A stretch of 41,246 nucleotides of DNA from an uncultured Lachnospiraceae bacterium (lineage in GTDB: Bacteria > Bacillota > Clostridia > Lachnospirales > Lachnospiraceae), in contig CAMNFR010000018.1 in NCBI GenBank assembly GCA_946537305.1, forward strand, positions 1 to 41,246, in the 5' to 3' direction. A program made the position numbers and the translations under genes. The notes beneath the pieces are model-generated. The model was not told where the DNA came from. It saw only the letters and a list, made by a program, of their open reading frames with translations, and did not search any database. Positions 16,283-25,680 of the stretch are shown in pieces (within the stretch, counting starts at the first letter, position 1; the number at the start of each line of letters is the position of its first letter).

Positions 16283-16546
16283 TTACGCCATTTTGTTGAT
16301 GGCCTGGGCCAGACGGGATACCTTGCGGGAAGAGGTATTCTTGTGATAGATACCCTTGGAAGTCGCCTTGTCGATGACAGAGGTGGCCTCGATCAGGGCG
16401 GCCTTTGCGGCTTCCTGATCACCGCTTGCGATGGCGGCGTCTACCTTCTTGATGTAGGTCTTAACTTTGGAGCGGGCCGCTTTGTTGCGGGCAGCCTTCT
16501 TCTGAGAAACCAGAACTCTTTTCTTTGCGGATTTGATGTTTGCCAC
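16283..16546 (-). CDS. rpsT: 30S ribosomal protein S20
   Basis: This encodes an 87-residue, lysine- and alanine-rich protein that binds 16S rRNA. MANIKSAKKRVLVSQKKAAR and SVIDKATSKGIYHKNTSSRK are classic S20 features. The start codon is GTG at 16546, with GGAGG upstream. A leader of about 165 nt contains a CCGGGA/TCCCGG hairpin near 16573-16597, which could serve control by S20, though I see no known motif. It has its own strong promoter and diverges from ftsH. Confidence 0.97.
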   Translation of the reverse strand: MANIKSAKKRVLVSQKKAARNKAARSKVKTYIKKVDAAIASGDQEAAKAALIEATSVIDKATSKGIYHKNTSSRKVSRLAQAINKMA

Positions 16547-16719
16547 TTTGCTTTCCTCCAGATCTTTTGTGCCGGGACATTTGAGAAGATCCCGGAACTG
16601 CTTGAATTGTTGCCTTCGGTCCTCCGCTTTCTGCAGCCGTAAAAGAGAGCAGAACTTCCGAAAAGTGTATTACAAAGAAACCCGACACGGACTCGTTTCA
16701 CTTGTAAACATACCCCGTT

Positions 16720-16748
16720 ATCATACGTGATTTTGGCACGTGTGTCAA
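16720..16748 (-). promoter_or_regulatory. rpsT promoter
   Basis: On the minus strand a perfect TTGACA (16748-16743) and TATGAT (16725-16720) are 17 bp apart. Confidence 0.85.
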
Positions 16749-16834
16749 TACCTTTTACGGGGCATTTGCTACTCTTTTTATAAAGATCGTAAACTCTATT
16801 CACATAAAAACCACAATTCTTTTGAAAGAATTTA

Positions 16835-16863
16835 TTGATTTCCTAGGACAGGGAATTTATAAT
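16835..16863 (+). promoter_or_regulatory. ftsH promoter
   Basis: TTGATT (16835-16840) and a perfect TATAAT (16858-16863) are 17 bp apart, predicting a leader of about 130 nt before the ATG at 17000. Confidence 0.75.
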
Positions 16864-16999
16864 AAGAACCGTGTACGATTTCAGGAAAGATTGCACGCAA
16901 TCAAACGGACTCGGAGAGTCATCCGGGGGATCATCCGGGTGGCGGCAGGGCGATCGGATGAGAAATCGGCGAAGTTACATTATACGGGGAAGTGAGCGA

Positions 17000-19069
17000 A
17001 TGGATAACAACAACAAACAACAGAACAATCAGAAATCCCCCAATTTTATGCAGATGGTGATGCTGGCCATGGTGACCCTTTTCCTGATCTCCATGATTTC
17101 CCGCTTCTACACCAACTCTTCCTCCACGGAGCTGACGTATAACGAATTTATGCAGAAGATCTCCACGGAAAATATCGAGAAGGTGGTGGTGGACGAATCC
17201 TACCGGAAGATCACGGTGACCGTGCGCCCGTCTCAGGCAAGCTCTGTGACAGAGGAGTATTACACCGCCATCGTGGGCAACGAGGTGGAGGAGGTAAAGC
17301 AGATCCTGATGGCACGCGGCATCACGCTGCAGGGCACGGTGATCGAGCGGACGTCCTGGCTGATGGAGCTTCTTATTTATATGGTACCGGTATTGGCCGT
17401 GTGGGGCATCTTTATGTTCATGATGCGCCGCGGCGGGGGAGCCGGCGGCATTATGGGCATCGGCAAGAGCAACGCCAAGATGTATATGCAGAAGGAGACC
17501 GGCGTGACCTTTAAAGATGTGGCCGGTCAGGATGAAGCAGAAGAGTCTCTGGTGGAAATCGTGGACTTCCTGCATAATCCCGGGAAATATACCGAAATCG
17601 GCGCCAAGCTGCCTAAGGGCGCGCTGCTGGTAGGCCCTCCCGGAACCGGTAAGACACTGCTGGCGAAGGCCGTAGCCGGAGAAGCACATGTGCCGTTCTT
17701 TAGCCTGGCGGGTTCTGATTTCGTGGAGATGTTCGTGGGCGTGGGCGCCTCCCGCGTGCGTGACCTGTTCAAGCAGGCCCAGTCCCACGCACCGTGCATC
17801 ATCTTTATTGATGAAATTGATGCCATCGGTAAGACCAGAGATACCCGCTTCGGCGGAAATGATGAGAGAGAGCAGACCCTGAATCAACTGCTTTCAGAGA
17901 TGGACGGCTTTGACCCCAGCATGGGCGTATTTATTCTGGCCGCCACCAACCGTCCGGAGGTCCTGGACCCGGCGCTGCTGCGTCCCGGCCGTCTGGACCG
18001 CCGCATCATCGTGGATAAGCCCGATCTGAAGGGGCGTATCGCGGTGTTGAAGGTACATGCAAAGAATGTGCGCATGGATGATTCCGTGGACTTTGAAGAG
18101 ATCGCCCTGGCGACCGCCGGTGCCGTGGGTTCTGACCTGGCCAATATGATCAATGAAGCTGCCATTCTGGCGGTCAAGAACAAACGCCGCTATGTAACAC
18201 AGGCGGATCTGTTCGAATCTGTAGAAGTGGTCGTTGCTGGTAAGGAAAAGAAGGACCGCGTCATGAATGAAAAGGAGCGCCGTATGGTCTCCTATCATGA
18301 GGTGGGACATGCCCTGGTAGCTGCACTGCAGAAGAACACGGAACCGGTGCAGAAGATCACCATCGTGCCCCGCACCATGGGCTCCCTGGGCTATGTCATG
18401 CAGACGCCTGAGGAAGAGAAGTTCCTGATGACCAAGGCGGAGATGGAGGCTGAGCTGGTCACGCTGCTGGCGGGCCGCGCTTCCGAAGAGATCTTCTTCG
18501 ATTCCGTTTCCACCGGCGCCTCCAACGATATCGAAAAGGCTACCAAGATGGCCCGCGCCATGGTCACCCGCTACGGCATGAGCGAAGAGTTTGGCCTGAT
18601 GGGCCTGGAGACCATTGAAGGGCAGTATCTGGACGGTCGTTCCGTTCTGAACTGCGGCGACGCCACGGCGGCCCGAATTGACGGCGTGGTGGAAAAGATG
18701 CTGAAGGAATCCTACGATAAAGCCAAGGAGATCCTTTCCGGCAACAAGGATGCCATGCATAAGATCGCGGACTTCCTTATTAAAAAGGAGACCATCACCG
18801 GCAAGGAATTCATGGATATCCTGCATCAGGTGCAGGATGAGAGACGTCACTGGGAGCAGGTGGCTATCGAGCAGCATCAGCTGAGAGAAGCAGCCGCGAC
18901 AGAGCTTCCCACGGCGGTCGAGATCCCGAAGGCTGCGGATATCCCCGGCACTGCGGCGGAGCAGAAAACTGCAGAGCCGGCAGAAGAGCAGAAAACTGCA
19001 GAGCCGGCAGCGGCAGAGCCTGCAGAGGATGAAAAACCGGCAGATCCGGCGACAGAGGCTGAAGCTTAA
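17000..19069 (+). CDS. ftsH: ATP-dependent zinc metalloprotease FtsH
   Basis: This encodes a 689-residue membrane AAA+ protease that degrades misfolded membrane proteins and regulators. It has TM1 (~17-37), an external segment, TM2 (~121-143), and an AAA+ domain with Walker A GPPGTGKT (212-219), Walker B at IIFIDEIDA (267-275) and the second region of homology [20 protein letters not shown] (315-334). The M41 zinc site is HEVGH (433-437) with D510 as probable third ligand. The tail after ~635 is an Ala/Glu/Pro repeat (EQKTAEPAE twice), absent from model FtsH. I start at the ATG at 17000 behind GGGGAAGTGA; the upstream open frame to 16871 has no such site. Confidence 0.97.
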   Translation: MDNNNKQQNNQKSPNFMQMVMLAMVTLFLISMISRFYTNSSSTELTYNEFMQKISTENIEKVVVDESYRKITVTVRPSQASSVTEEYYTAIVGNEVEEVKQILMARGITLQGTVIERTSWLMELLIYMVPVLAVWGIFMFMMRRGGGAGGIMGIGKSNAKMYMQKETGVTFKDVAGQDEAEESLVEIVDFLHNPGKYTEIGAKLPKGALLVGPPGTGKTLLAKAVAGEAHVPFFSLAGSDFVEMFVGVGASRVRDLFKQAQSHAPCIIFIDEIDAIGKTRDTRFGGNDEREQTLNQLLSEMDGFDPSMGVFILAATNRPEVLDPALLRPGRLDRRIIVDKPDLKGRIAVLKVHAKNVRMDDSVDFEEIALATAGAVGSDLANMINEAAILAVKNKRRYVTQADLFESVEVVVAGKEKKDRVMNEKERRMVSYHEVGHALVAALQKNTEPVQKITIVPRTMGSLGYVMQTPEEEKFLMTKAEMEAELVTLLAGRASEEIFFDSVSTGASNDIEKATKMARAMVTRYGMSEEFGLMGLETIEGQYLDGRSVLNCGDATAARIDGVVEKMLKESYDKAKEILSGNKDAMHKIADFLIKKETITGKEFMDILHQVQDERRHWEQVAIEQHQLREAAATELPTAVEIPKAADIPGTAAEQKTAEPAEEQKTAEPAAAEPAEDEKPADPATEAEA

Positions 19070-19084
19070 CATCAAACATTAAGA

Positions 19085-19116
19085 AGCCGGGGACTGATGC
19101 CCCCGGTTATTTTTTC
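19085..19116 (+). terminator. ftsH terminator
   Basis: CCGGGG (19087-19092) and CCCCGG (19101-19106) form a stem with an 8-base loop, followed by T-rich TTATTTTTT. Confidence 0.85.
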
Positions 19117-19121
19117 GGCTA

Positions 19122-19151
19122 TTGACATAGATGCTAAGACTATTGTAAACT
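19122..19151 (+). promoter_or_regulatory. malic enzyme promoter
   Basis: A perfect TTGACA (19122-19127) precedes TAAACT (19146-19151) at 18 bp. The leader then carries two 16-base direct copies of GCCTACAGAACTTACA (19173-19188 and 19191-19206) right before the ribosome site. Confidence 0.6.
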
Positions 19152-19223
19152 ATCAGCGCTATCACTTTCAGTGCCTACAGAACTTACAAAGCCTACAGAA
19201 CTTACAGAGAGGAGATACACACT

Positions 19224-20399
19224 ATGGATTATGCAAAGGAATCGCTCCGGCTGCACGGAGAATGGAAGGGAAAGATCGAAGTAATCGCCACGGTGCCCGT
19301 GGAGAATAAAGACGATCTGTCTCTGGCCTACACCCCCGGTGTGGCAGAACCCTGCCTCGCCATCCAGAAGGATATTGAAAAATCGTATGAATATACCAGA
19401 CGCCACAACATGTGCGCGGTCGTCACGGACGGCTCCGCCGTACTAGGCCTGGGAGATATCGGCCCGGAGGCCGGCATGCCTGTTATGGAAGGCAAGTGCG
19501 TGCTGTTTAAATCTTTTGGAGATGTGGATGCCTTCCCGCTTTGCGTAAAATCCAAGGACGTGGACGAGATCGTTAACACCATCTACATGATTTCCGGATC
19601 CTTTGGCGGCATCAATCTGGAAGATATCTCCGCGCCTCGTTGCTTTGAGATCGAGCGGAAGCTGAAGGAAAAGTGTGATATCCCGATCTTCCACGATGAT
19701 CAGCACGGCACCGCGGTCATCACCCTGGCTGGCCTGACCAACGCGCTGAAGCTGACCGGCAAGAAAAAGGAAGAAGTGAAGATCGTTACCTCCGGCGCCG
19801 GCGCCGCGGCGATTTCCATCACAAAGCTGCTTCTTTCCGCCGGATTTAAGAACGTAGTCATGACAGACCGCAATGGTATTATCTATAAGGGCCGCGAAAA
19901 GGGCATGAACTGGATCAAGGAAGAGATGGCAGAGGTCACCAACTTTTCCTGCGAAAAGGGAAGCCTGGCAGACGCCCTGGTCGGTGCGGATGTATTTATC
20001 GGCGTTTCCGCTCCGGGCCTGGTGACCCCGGATATGGTGCGCTCCATGAATAAGGATGCCATCATCTTTGCCTGCGCCAATCCTACGCCGGAGATTTTCC
20101 CGGATGAGGCGAAGGCAGCCGGTGCGGCAGTCATCGCCACCGGCCGCAGCGATTTCCCCAACCAGATCAACAACGTGCTGGCATTCCCGGGAATCTTCCG
20201 CGGCACCTTCGATGTCCGTGCAAAGGATATTAATGAAGAGATGAAGATGGCCGCTGCCATGGCACTGGCAGGGCTGATCAGCGACGAAGAGCTTTCGGCG
20301 GATTACATCATCCCCAAAGCCTTTGACAAGAGAGTCGGCCCGGCGGTGGCATCGGCTGTAGCTGAGGCTGCCAGAAAGAGCGGCGTAGCCAGACTGTAA
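19224..20399 (+). CDS. NAD(P)-dependent malic enzyme
   Basis: This encodes a 391-residue enzyme that decarboxylates malate to pyruvate with NAD(P) reduction. Catalytic residues are recognisable: Y36 in AYTPGVAEPC, K91 in GMPVMEGK, the metal site E133-D134 and D158-D159 in HDDQHGTA, and the nucleotide fold TSGAGAAAISITKLL (~189-203). The length is that of the short bacterial type without a phosphotransacetylase domain. GAGAGGAG precedes the ATG. It is a single gene with its own promoter and terminator. With the oxaloacetate decarboxylase 7 kb upstream it suggests C4-acid conversion to pyruvate. The cofactor cannot be decided by reading. Confidence 0.95.
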   Translation: MDYAKESLRLHGEWKGKIEVIATVPVENKDDLSLAYTPGVAEPCLAIQKDIEKSYEYTRRHNMCAVVTDGSAVLGLGDIGPEAGMPVMEGKCVLFKSFGDVDAFPLCVKSKDVDEIVNTIYMISGSFGGINLEDISAPRCFEIERKLKEKCDIPIFHDDQHGTAVITLAGLTNALKLTGKKKEEVKIVTSGAGAAAISITKLLLSAGFKNVVMTDRNGIIYKGREKGMNWIKEEMAEVTNFSCEKGSLADALVGADVFIGVSAPGLVTPDMVRSMNKDAIIFACANPTPEIFPDEAKAAGAAVIATGRSDFPNQINNVLAFPGIFRGTFDVRAKDINEEMKMAAAMALAGLISDEELSADYIIPKAFDKRVGPAVASAVAEAARKSGVARL

Positions 20400-20439
20400 A
20401 GAATCCGTTCCATATTCACATAATTTCTTTTCCAAAGGG

Positions 20440-20478
20440 GGGAGATGTGGACGTTCCACAACTCCCACTCTCTTTTTT
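20440..20478 (+). terminator. malic enzyme terminator
   Basis: GGGAG-A-TGTGGA (20440-20451) pairs with TCCACA-A-CTCCC (20455-20466), with one A-A mismatch, and is followed by a run of T's ending at 20478. Confidence 0.8.
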
Positions 20479-20496
20479 GTCAAATTTTCGTAAAAC

Positions 20497-20525
20497 TTGA
20501 CATTACAGCGTGTCTCTCCTATAAT
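20497..20525 (+). promoter_or_regulatory. consensus promoter of the two-component operon
   Basis: A perfect TTGACA (20497-20502), 17-bp spacer and perfect TATAAT (20520-20525). This suggests strong basal transcription of the regulator-sensor operon, unusual for a signalling operon unless repressed. Confidence 0.85.
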
Positions 20526-20613
20526 TAGAGGCAAATAATTTATTGCGTGCGATGAAATTCATGTAAGAATCTGAAACATGAAAAAAACTATTTTTAAAAC
20601 GGGGGGCCAACTT

Positions 20614-21324
20614 ATGCGTCATCTGGGGATATGTGATGATGACACAGTTTATTTGGAGAAAGCAGCGGAGCTTATAGAAGCCCAGGCTGCTTCTTTTGGA
20701 TTAGAGATAACGCTCCATCGGTTTTCGGATCTGACCGCCCTGCTTCAGGCGGCGGAGGCTGGGGAATACCGGTTGGACATGCTTTTTCTCGATATAGAAT
20801 TCGGAGAGATGAGTAGCTTTGAGACAGCAAAGAGGCTGAGTGAGCTTCAGCCGCGCTGTTACATTGTGTTCCTCACGAATCATCTTTCCTATGTTATGGA
20901 TTCGTACGAGATTCCGCATCTGTACTACGTGATCAAGGATGAATTTCCGGTGCGGCTGGAAAAAATATTTCATATGTATTTTGATAAGGAAGAGCATTCA
21001 CGGATCCGTGTTTCACTGGGCGGAGAGACAGAGTTCCTGGAAATCCCGGATATATTTGCCGTGGAACGGCTGCGGAGGGGAAGCCTTCTTCACCTGAACG
21101 ACAGTGAATGTCGGACATCCCTCCTGTTTGATGAAGTGAAAGATCAGATGCGTGTGCCCTATATCATCCGTTGTCACAACAGTTTTCTGGTGAATCTGCA
21201 GCATGTGCAGAAGTACCGCATTAATTTATTCGTGCTGACCAATGGGACAGAAATTCCGATCAGCCGGGCGTATCAGCAGCCGGTGCGGGAACTGTTCAAA
21301 AAGTGGCAGGAGGTCTGGATCTGA
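20614..21324 (+). CDS. LytTR-family response regulator
   Basis: This encodes a 236-residue AgrA/VirR-like regulator. The receiver domain (~1-115) has the acidic pocket CDDD (7-10), phospho-acceptor D60 in LFLDIEFG, T88 and K108. The LytTR DNA-binding domain follows (~130-232: RRGSLLHLND, YIIRCHNSFLVNLQHVQKYR, ISRAYQQPV). I start at the ATG at 20614 behind GGGGGG; an in-frame ATG at 20578 lacks a ribosome site. It is first in an operon with two sensor proteins. The likely targets are paired LytTR sites, which I could not locate in this window. Confidence 0.92.
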   Translation: MRHLGICDDDTVYLEKAAELIEAQAASFGLEITLHRFSDLTALLQAAEAGEYRLDMLFLDIEFGEMSSFETAKRLSELQPRCYIVFLTNHLSYVMDSYEIPHLYYVIKDEFPVRLEKIFHMYFDKEEHSRIRVSLGGETEFLEIPDIFAVERLRRGSLLHLNDSECRTSLLFDEVKDQMRVPYIIRCHNSFLVNLQHVQKYRINLFVLTNGTEIPISRAYQQPVRELFKKWQEVWI

Positions 21325-21349
21325 TAAAAGATCCGGTTCGGAAGACATC

Positions 21350-22096
21350 ATGGTTTATAATGTCATTTTTATGCTTGTGGTCCTGGCGGCCATAATCGGG
21401 ATTGCCTGGTACATTTCCCGGCAGCGGCGCCGCCTGGAACGAGAGCGGACCGTGCTGCTTCTGCAGCAGGAGGCACTGCGGGACCAGAGTGCGCAGCTGA
21501 GGGAGACAGTCGATCGATGCCGCGGCTATCGGGAAGAGATCAGCCAGATGATGGCTGCAAGCGGTCTGTTCGGCGAGGAAAAAGGTCAGGCGGACGATAC
21601 GTCTACGGAAACAGCTGCAGCGGAGAAGGAAGATGTTCCTGAGCCCCGTACTTACTGTGAAAATATGATCATTCAGGCCGTTCTGCAGCACAAAGAAATC
21701 GAATGCCGGCGAAAAAAGATTCCGCTGATGATGCACCTGGAAGATATTGATGCAGTGAAGGCGGACGATATAGATCTGGTAGGCATATTTTACAATCTGC
21801 TGGACAACGCCATTGAGGCAAATATGCGGCTTCCGGATCCCGGAGACCGCTATATTCGTGTATCGTCCTTTATAGAAGAGAAACAGTGGGTTCTCAGTAT
21901 GGAGAACCGGAGCCTGCCGCCGGATGAAATGACCATGCGGAAAGGGACGTGGAAAAGGGATCCGGAGCGTCATGGGATCGGTCAGACGATCCTGCGAGAC
22001 CTGGTCCGGGAGAACCGGGGACGGATCCGGGCGACACAGACAGAAGACAGCTATCAGGTGAAGATCTGGATGCCGATCCGGCGGAAGGCGGTGTAG
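21350..22096 (+). CDS. GHKL-domain sensor protein with intact ATP site but no histidine box
   Basis: This encodes a 248-residue membrane protein: one N-terminal helix (~4-22), a coiled coil (~25-68), an acidic linker (~72-98), and a GHKL ATPase domain (~103-248). The N-box is present (FYNLLDNAIEAN, 147-158) and so is a G-box (HGIGQTIL, 208-215). Where AgrC-type kinases have RHDxxNH, this protein reads CRGYREEISQMM (57-68), so the phospho-acceptor histidine is missing. I start at the ATG at 21350, 25 nt after the regulator. Its frame extends upstream, but without a ribosome site. It probably supplies ATPase activity to its partner; that is inference. Confidence 0.85.
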   Translation: MVYNVIFMLVVLAAIIGIAWYISRQRRRLERERTVLLLQQEALRDQSAQLRETVDRCRGYREEISQMMAASGLFGEEKGQADDTSTETAAAEKEDVPEPRTYCENMIIQAVLQHKEIECRRKKIPLMMHLEDIDAVKADDIDLVGIFYNLLDNAIEANMRLPDPGDRYIRVSSFIEEKQWVLSMENRSLPPDEMTMRKGTWKRDPERHGIGQTILRDLVRENRGRIRATQTEDSYQVKIWMPIRRKAV

Positions 22097-22098
22097 AG

Positions 22099-23451
22099 AT
22101 GGTCAGTTCTATACCGAATTACCTGCAGGAGTTCTTCTGCAGTTTTGTGCTTTTTCTTATCCTCGGGAGAGTCCGCCGCGAGCGCGCCGTTTGGTTCTGG
22201 GGCGCCTTTTTTGTCTGGCCGGTCGTTTCGCTGACCATGAATCTGGGATACTGGGACAGATTGAATGTGTGGGGCGGCGCAGACCTTGTACAGGTCGTCC
22301 GAATGATGTTCCTGATCCTCTTTATTACAGTAGGCGGACTGGGGTATGAGGGCGGATGGGTGAGAGTCCTGTACAGTGTCCTGGTATCCGACGTGCTTAT
22401 GTCAACACTGACAATCGCCACCGCAGGTATGTATGCGCTGCTCCGCGGGATCCCTTTCGGGACGGTTCTGCAGGATCCGGGTGTTATCTGCAGTATGCCG
22501 ATGATCCTGTTTAAGCTGGCGGTATTTTTAATTCTGATCCGGGCGTGCTGCCGCCCGATAATGTGGATCCGTGATTTTCCGTTTGAAAGATTTCCCCTTC
22601 TGAAAGTAATTGCGCTGCTGGTGATGCTTTGCATGGTGAATCCCGCCGTTTATCAGATGTCCATTCCGGAAAAAAGGGCGGGGAGAAGTCTGATCGCGCT
22701 TTTGTATGTGTCGATTGCCGTTTTTACGACGCTGGCCATTATTCTTTATGTCCGTGCGGAGAGCATCCGTCAGCAGAATATAATATTACATCGGCAGATC
22801 CAGCTGACGCAGGAATACCAGGGAATCCTGAACGAGCAGCATGAGGCGGCAAGAAAACTGCGTCATGATATCCGCCGTCATATTCGTACGTTGACGTGGG
22901 CGGCAGAGGATTCGACACAGGAACCGCAGATCCGGGAAAAGCTGCTGGCTTATCGTGGCCGGCTGGAAGAAATGGCCGGGGAGCTTCAGATGGGGGACTA
23001 TACCGGAGACCCGGATGTAGATGCTATGTTCTATGCGGTAGAACAGTATTGCCGGGAACATAGGATACCTTGGGAATGCCGGCTGCGCCAGATGGATTTT
23101 TCGATTATACCGGAAGATATCCGTCGCGATACAGCGTTTTATATGTCTTATTGGGCCATCCGCTTTCTGCAGAAGATGGTGAACGGGACGGGAGAGTATT
23201 CTGCCGGGCTGAAAAAGGATGATACAGAGAAAAAATACCGGCTGCAGATTTCCGGCGGATCAGTGGGCGGAAGATCCCTGATGCAGATGAAGATCTGTGG
23301 AACTGCTGCAAAGGAAGATCCGGAACCTTCCATTACAGAACAGCTTCGGAGTGTGTTCGGGAAAGCCGGGATGGACGGAGATGTTCTTGTTTCCGCAGAG
23401 GATAACAGTATCTGCCTTGATATCAGCTGGGCGGATACAGAAGAGGAATGA
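22099..23451 (+). CDS. multi-pass sensor protein with histidine box but degenerate ATP domain
   Basis: This encodes a 450-residue protein with about six transmembrane helices in the first 220 residues, then a coiled coil and the kinase-type motif LRHDIRRH (254-261) with H256 as expected phospho-acceptor. The region that should be the GHKL ATPase aligns by eye up to DVDAMFYAVEQYCREHRIPW, but the N-box is replaced by TAFYMSYWAIRFLQKM and the glycine boxes are absent. It starts 2 nt after the preceding sensor stop (ATG at 22099, GGAAGG upstream), so the two are almost certainly made together. The long open frame to 21949 is a shadow within the first sensor. Ligand unknown. Confidence 0.82.
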   Translation: MVSSIPNYLQEFFCSFVLFLILGRVRRERAVWFWGAFFVWPVVSLTMNLGYWDRLNVWGGADLVQVVRMMFLILFITVGGLGYEGGWVRVLYSVLVSDVLMSTLTIATAGMYALLRGIPFGTVLQDPGVICSMPMILFKLAVFLILIRACCRPIMWIRDFPFERFPLLKVIALLVMLCMVNPAVYQMSIPEKRAGRSLIALLYVSIAVFTTLAIILYVRAESIRQQNIILHRQIQLTQEYQGILNEQHEAARKLRHDIRRHIRTLTWAAEDSTQEPQIREKLLAYRGRLEEMAGELQMGDYTGDPDVDAMFYAVEQYCREHRIPWECRLRQMDFSIIPEDIRRDTAFYMSYWAIRFLQKMVNGTGEYSAGLKKDDTEKKYRLQISGGSVGGRSLMQMKICGTAAKEDPEPSITEQLRSVFGKAGMDGDVLVSAEDNSICLDISWADTEEE

Positions 23452-23535
23452 AAGAGGCGTTTATGTTAAGTCCGGTCGCAGACTGGGTGCAGGAGAGCAG
23501 GAATCTGCCTTCAGGTGGAGTGGTGCTGATCGTAG

Positions 23536-23579
23536 AGAAATCCATCGGGAAATCGAATCTCGATGGATTTCTTTTTTTC
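23536..23579 (+). terminator. terminator of the two-component operon
   Basis: AGAAATCCATCG (23536-23547) pairs exactly with CGATGGATTTCT (23561-23572), followed by TTTTTTT. Confidence 0.9.
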
Positions 23580-23608
23580 TTGTGTGAACGCGTAAAATAT
23601 GGTAGAGT
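23580..23608 (+). promoter_or_regulatory. possible lepA promoter
   Basis: TTGTGT (23580-23585) and TAGAGT (23603-23608) with 17-bp spacing, directly after the upstream terminator and 30 nt before lepA. The match is moderate. Confidence 0.45.
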
Positions 23609-23638
23609 AAGGGACGATAAGAAAGAGAGGAGAATCCC

Positions 23639-25453
23639 ATGGCTGATATAGATCAGAGCAGGATCCGCAATTTTTGTATTATTGCCCACATTGACCACGG
23701 CAAGTCTACATTGGCAGACCGGATCATCGAAAAGACCGGTCTTCTGACGCAGCGCGAAATGCAGGAGCAGGTGCTGGATAACATGGACCTGGAGCGTGAG
23801 CGCGGCATCACCATTAAATCCCAGGCTGTTCGCACCATCTATAAGGCGAACGACGGGAAGGAGTATGTCTTCAACCTGATCGATACCCCCGGCCACGTGG
23901 ACTTTAACTACGAGGTCTCCCGCAGCCTGGCGGCCTGTGACGGCGCGGTGCTGGTGGTGGACGCGGCCCAGGGCATAGAGGCTCAGACACTGGCCAATGT
24001 TTATCTGGCGCTGGATGCGGATCTGGAGGTATTTCCTGTCATCAACAAGATCGATCTGCCCAGCGCGGAGCCGGAGCGGGTCATCAATGAAATAGAAGAT
24101 GTGATCGGCATAGAGGCCCAGGACGCACCGCAGATCTCCGCCAAGAACGGGGTCAATATTGAAGCGGTCCTGGAGGCCATCGTAGAGAAGATCCCGGCGC
24201 CCTCCGGAGATCCGGATGCACCGCTGCAGGCGCTGATCTTCGATTCCATCTACGATTCCTACCGCGGCGTCATTGTGTTCTGCCGTCTGATGCACGGGCG
24301 GGTGAGAAAGGGCATGACCATCTCCATGATGGCGACCGGCGCCAGCTTTGATGTGGTGGAGGTCGGCACCTTTGGCGCGGGGCAGTTCATTCCCTGCGAC
24401 GAGCTTTCCGCCGGCATGGTGGGATACCTGACCGCCAGCATTAAGAACGTGCGGGACACCCGCGTGGGCGATACCGTCACGGAAAAGGCACGCCCCTGTA
24501 AGGAGGCATTGCCGGGCTATAAAAAGGTATTGCCGATGGTCTACTGCGGTATGTATCCGGCGGACGGAGCCAAGTATCCGGATCTGCGGGATGCGCTGGA
24601 GAAGCTTCAGCTGAACGACGCCTCCCTGCAGTACGAGCCGGAGACATCCGTGGCGCTGGGCTTTGGCTTCCGCTGCGGCTTTTTGGGGCTGCTGCACCTG
24701 GAGATCATCCAGGAAAGACTGGAGCGGGAGTACAATCTGGACCTCATCACCACCGCGCCCAGTGTTATTTATAAGGTATATAAGACCAACGGAGAGGTCA
24801 TCGACCTGACCAACCCTACCAATATGCCGGATCCCACGGAAATTGAATATATGGAGGAGCCCATCGTAAAGGCGGAGATCATGGTGACCACGGAATTCAT
24901 CGGGGCCATCATGGACCTGTGCCAGGAGCGGCGCGGCAACTACCTGGGCATGGAGTATATGGAAGATACCCGCGCCATGCTGAAATACGAGCTGCCGTTG
25001 AATGAGATCATTTATGATTTCTTTGATGCGCTGAAATCCCGTTCCCGCGGCTACGCTTCCTTCGATTATGAGATGGCGGGCTACAAGCGTTCCTCGCTGG
25101 TGAAGCTGGATATCCTGGTCAACCGGGAGGAGGTCGACGCGCTTTCCTTTATCGTGTTCGAAGGGACAGCCTACGAGCGCGGCCGCAAGATGTGCGAAAA
25201 GCTGAAGGAGGAGATCCCGCGTCAGCTGTTCGAGATTCCCATTCAGGCGGCAATCGGCAACCGTATCATCGCCAGAGAGACGGTGAAGGCCATGCGCAAG
25301 GATGTGCTGGCCAAGTGCTACGGCGGCGATATCACCCGTAAGAGAAAGCTGCTGGAAAAGCAGAAGGAAGGAAAGAAGCGCATGCGCCAGGTGGGAACGG
25401 TGGAGATCCCGCAGAAGGCATTTATGAGCGTGCTGAAGCTGGACAGCGAATAA
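23639..25453 (+). CDS. lepA: elongation factor 4 (LepA)
   Basis: This encodes a 604-residue ribosome-associated GTPase that acts on stalled or mispositioned ribosomes. The G motifs are present: AHIDHGKST (G1), [10 protein letters not shown] (G2), DTPGHVDF (G3) and NKIDLP (G4). EF-G-like domains II, III and V follow, then the LepA-specific C-terminal domain ([20 protein letters not shown]). Length is exactly typical (~600). AGAGGAG precedes the ATG. The lepA-hemW order is common in Bacillota, but here a 227-bp structured gap separates them. Confidence 0.97.
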   Translation: MADIDQSRIRNFCIIAHIDHGKSTLADRIIEKTGLLTQREMQEQVLDNMDLERERGITIKSQAVRTIYKANDGKEYVFNLIDTPGHVDFNYEVSRSLAACDGAVLVVDAAQGIEAQTLANVYLALDADLEVFPVINKIDLPSAEPERVINEIEDVIGIEAQDAPQISAKNGVNIEAVLEAIVEKIPAPSGDPDAPLQALIFDSIYDSYRGVIVFCRLMHGRVRKGMTISMMATGASFDVVEVGTFGAGQFIPCDELSAGMVGYLTASIKNVRDTRVGDTVTEKARPCKEALPGYKKVLPMVYCGMYPADGAKYPDLRDALEKLQLNDASLQYEPETSVALGFGFRCGFLGLLHLEIIQERLEREYNLDLITTAPSVIYKVYKTNGEVIDLTNPTNMPDPTEIEYMEEPIVKAEIMVTTEFIGAIMDLCQERRGNYLGMEYMEDTRAMLKYELPLNEIIYDFFDALKSRSRGYASFDYEMAGYKRSSLVKLDILVNREEVDALSFIVFEGTAYERGRKMCEKLKEEIPRQLFEIPIQAAIGNRIIARETVKAMRKDVLAKCYGGDITRKRKLLEKQKEGKKRMRQVGTVEIPQKAFMSVLKLDSE

Positions 25454-25454
25454 A

Positions 25455-25616
25455 TTGATGCAAGGGTCAAAAGGTCATTAAAAATGTGCTTGCACATTTT
25501 TATATGACATTGGGACCCGCTTAAACATGAGAATGTAGCCATTTTCGGCAGAAAATGTGCGGAATTCGAATGTTTTAAGATTGCGAGAGCGCAAAGCGCG
25601 GAGCAATCTGCATCAA
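25455..25616. repeat. three-armed structured intergenic element
   Basis: TTGATGCA (25455-25462) pairs with TGCATCAA (25609-25616) and encloses three arms. Arm 1 runs from GGGTC (25464) to GACCC (25517) and has an AAAATGTGC-TT-GCACATTTT tip. Arm 2 is CTTAAACAT (25520-25528) with ATGTTTTAAG (25570-25579), containing ATTTTC-GGCA-GAAAAT. Arm 3 is GATTGC/GCAATC (25579-25608) with a GCGC tip. The cloverleaf layout looks like a repeat or structured RNA. The T-rich first arm may terminate lepA. Confidence 0.55.
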
Positions 25617-25680
25617 GGTTGTTTGGCTTTAACACCATCATAATATCCGCATTTTAAAGGGGAGGGGAAGGCGATTTACC

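Noticed and set aside
23448..23651. Small frame after the second sensor that might encode a signal peptide like AgrD
   Set aside because: It overlaps the stop as ATGA but runs straight through the terminator hairpin and into the lepA start, has no well-placed ribosome site at the first ATG, and shows no processing motif or AgrB partner.
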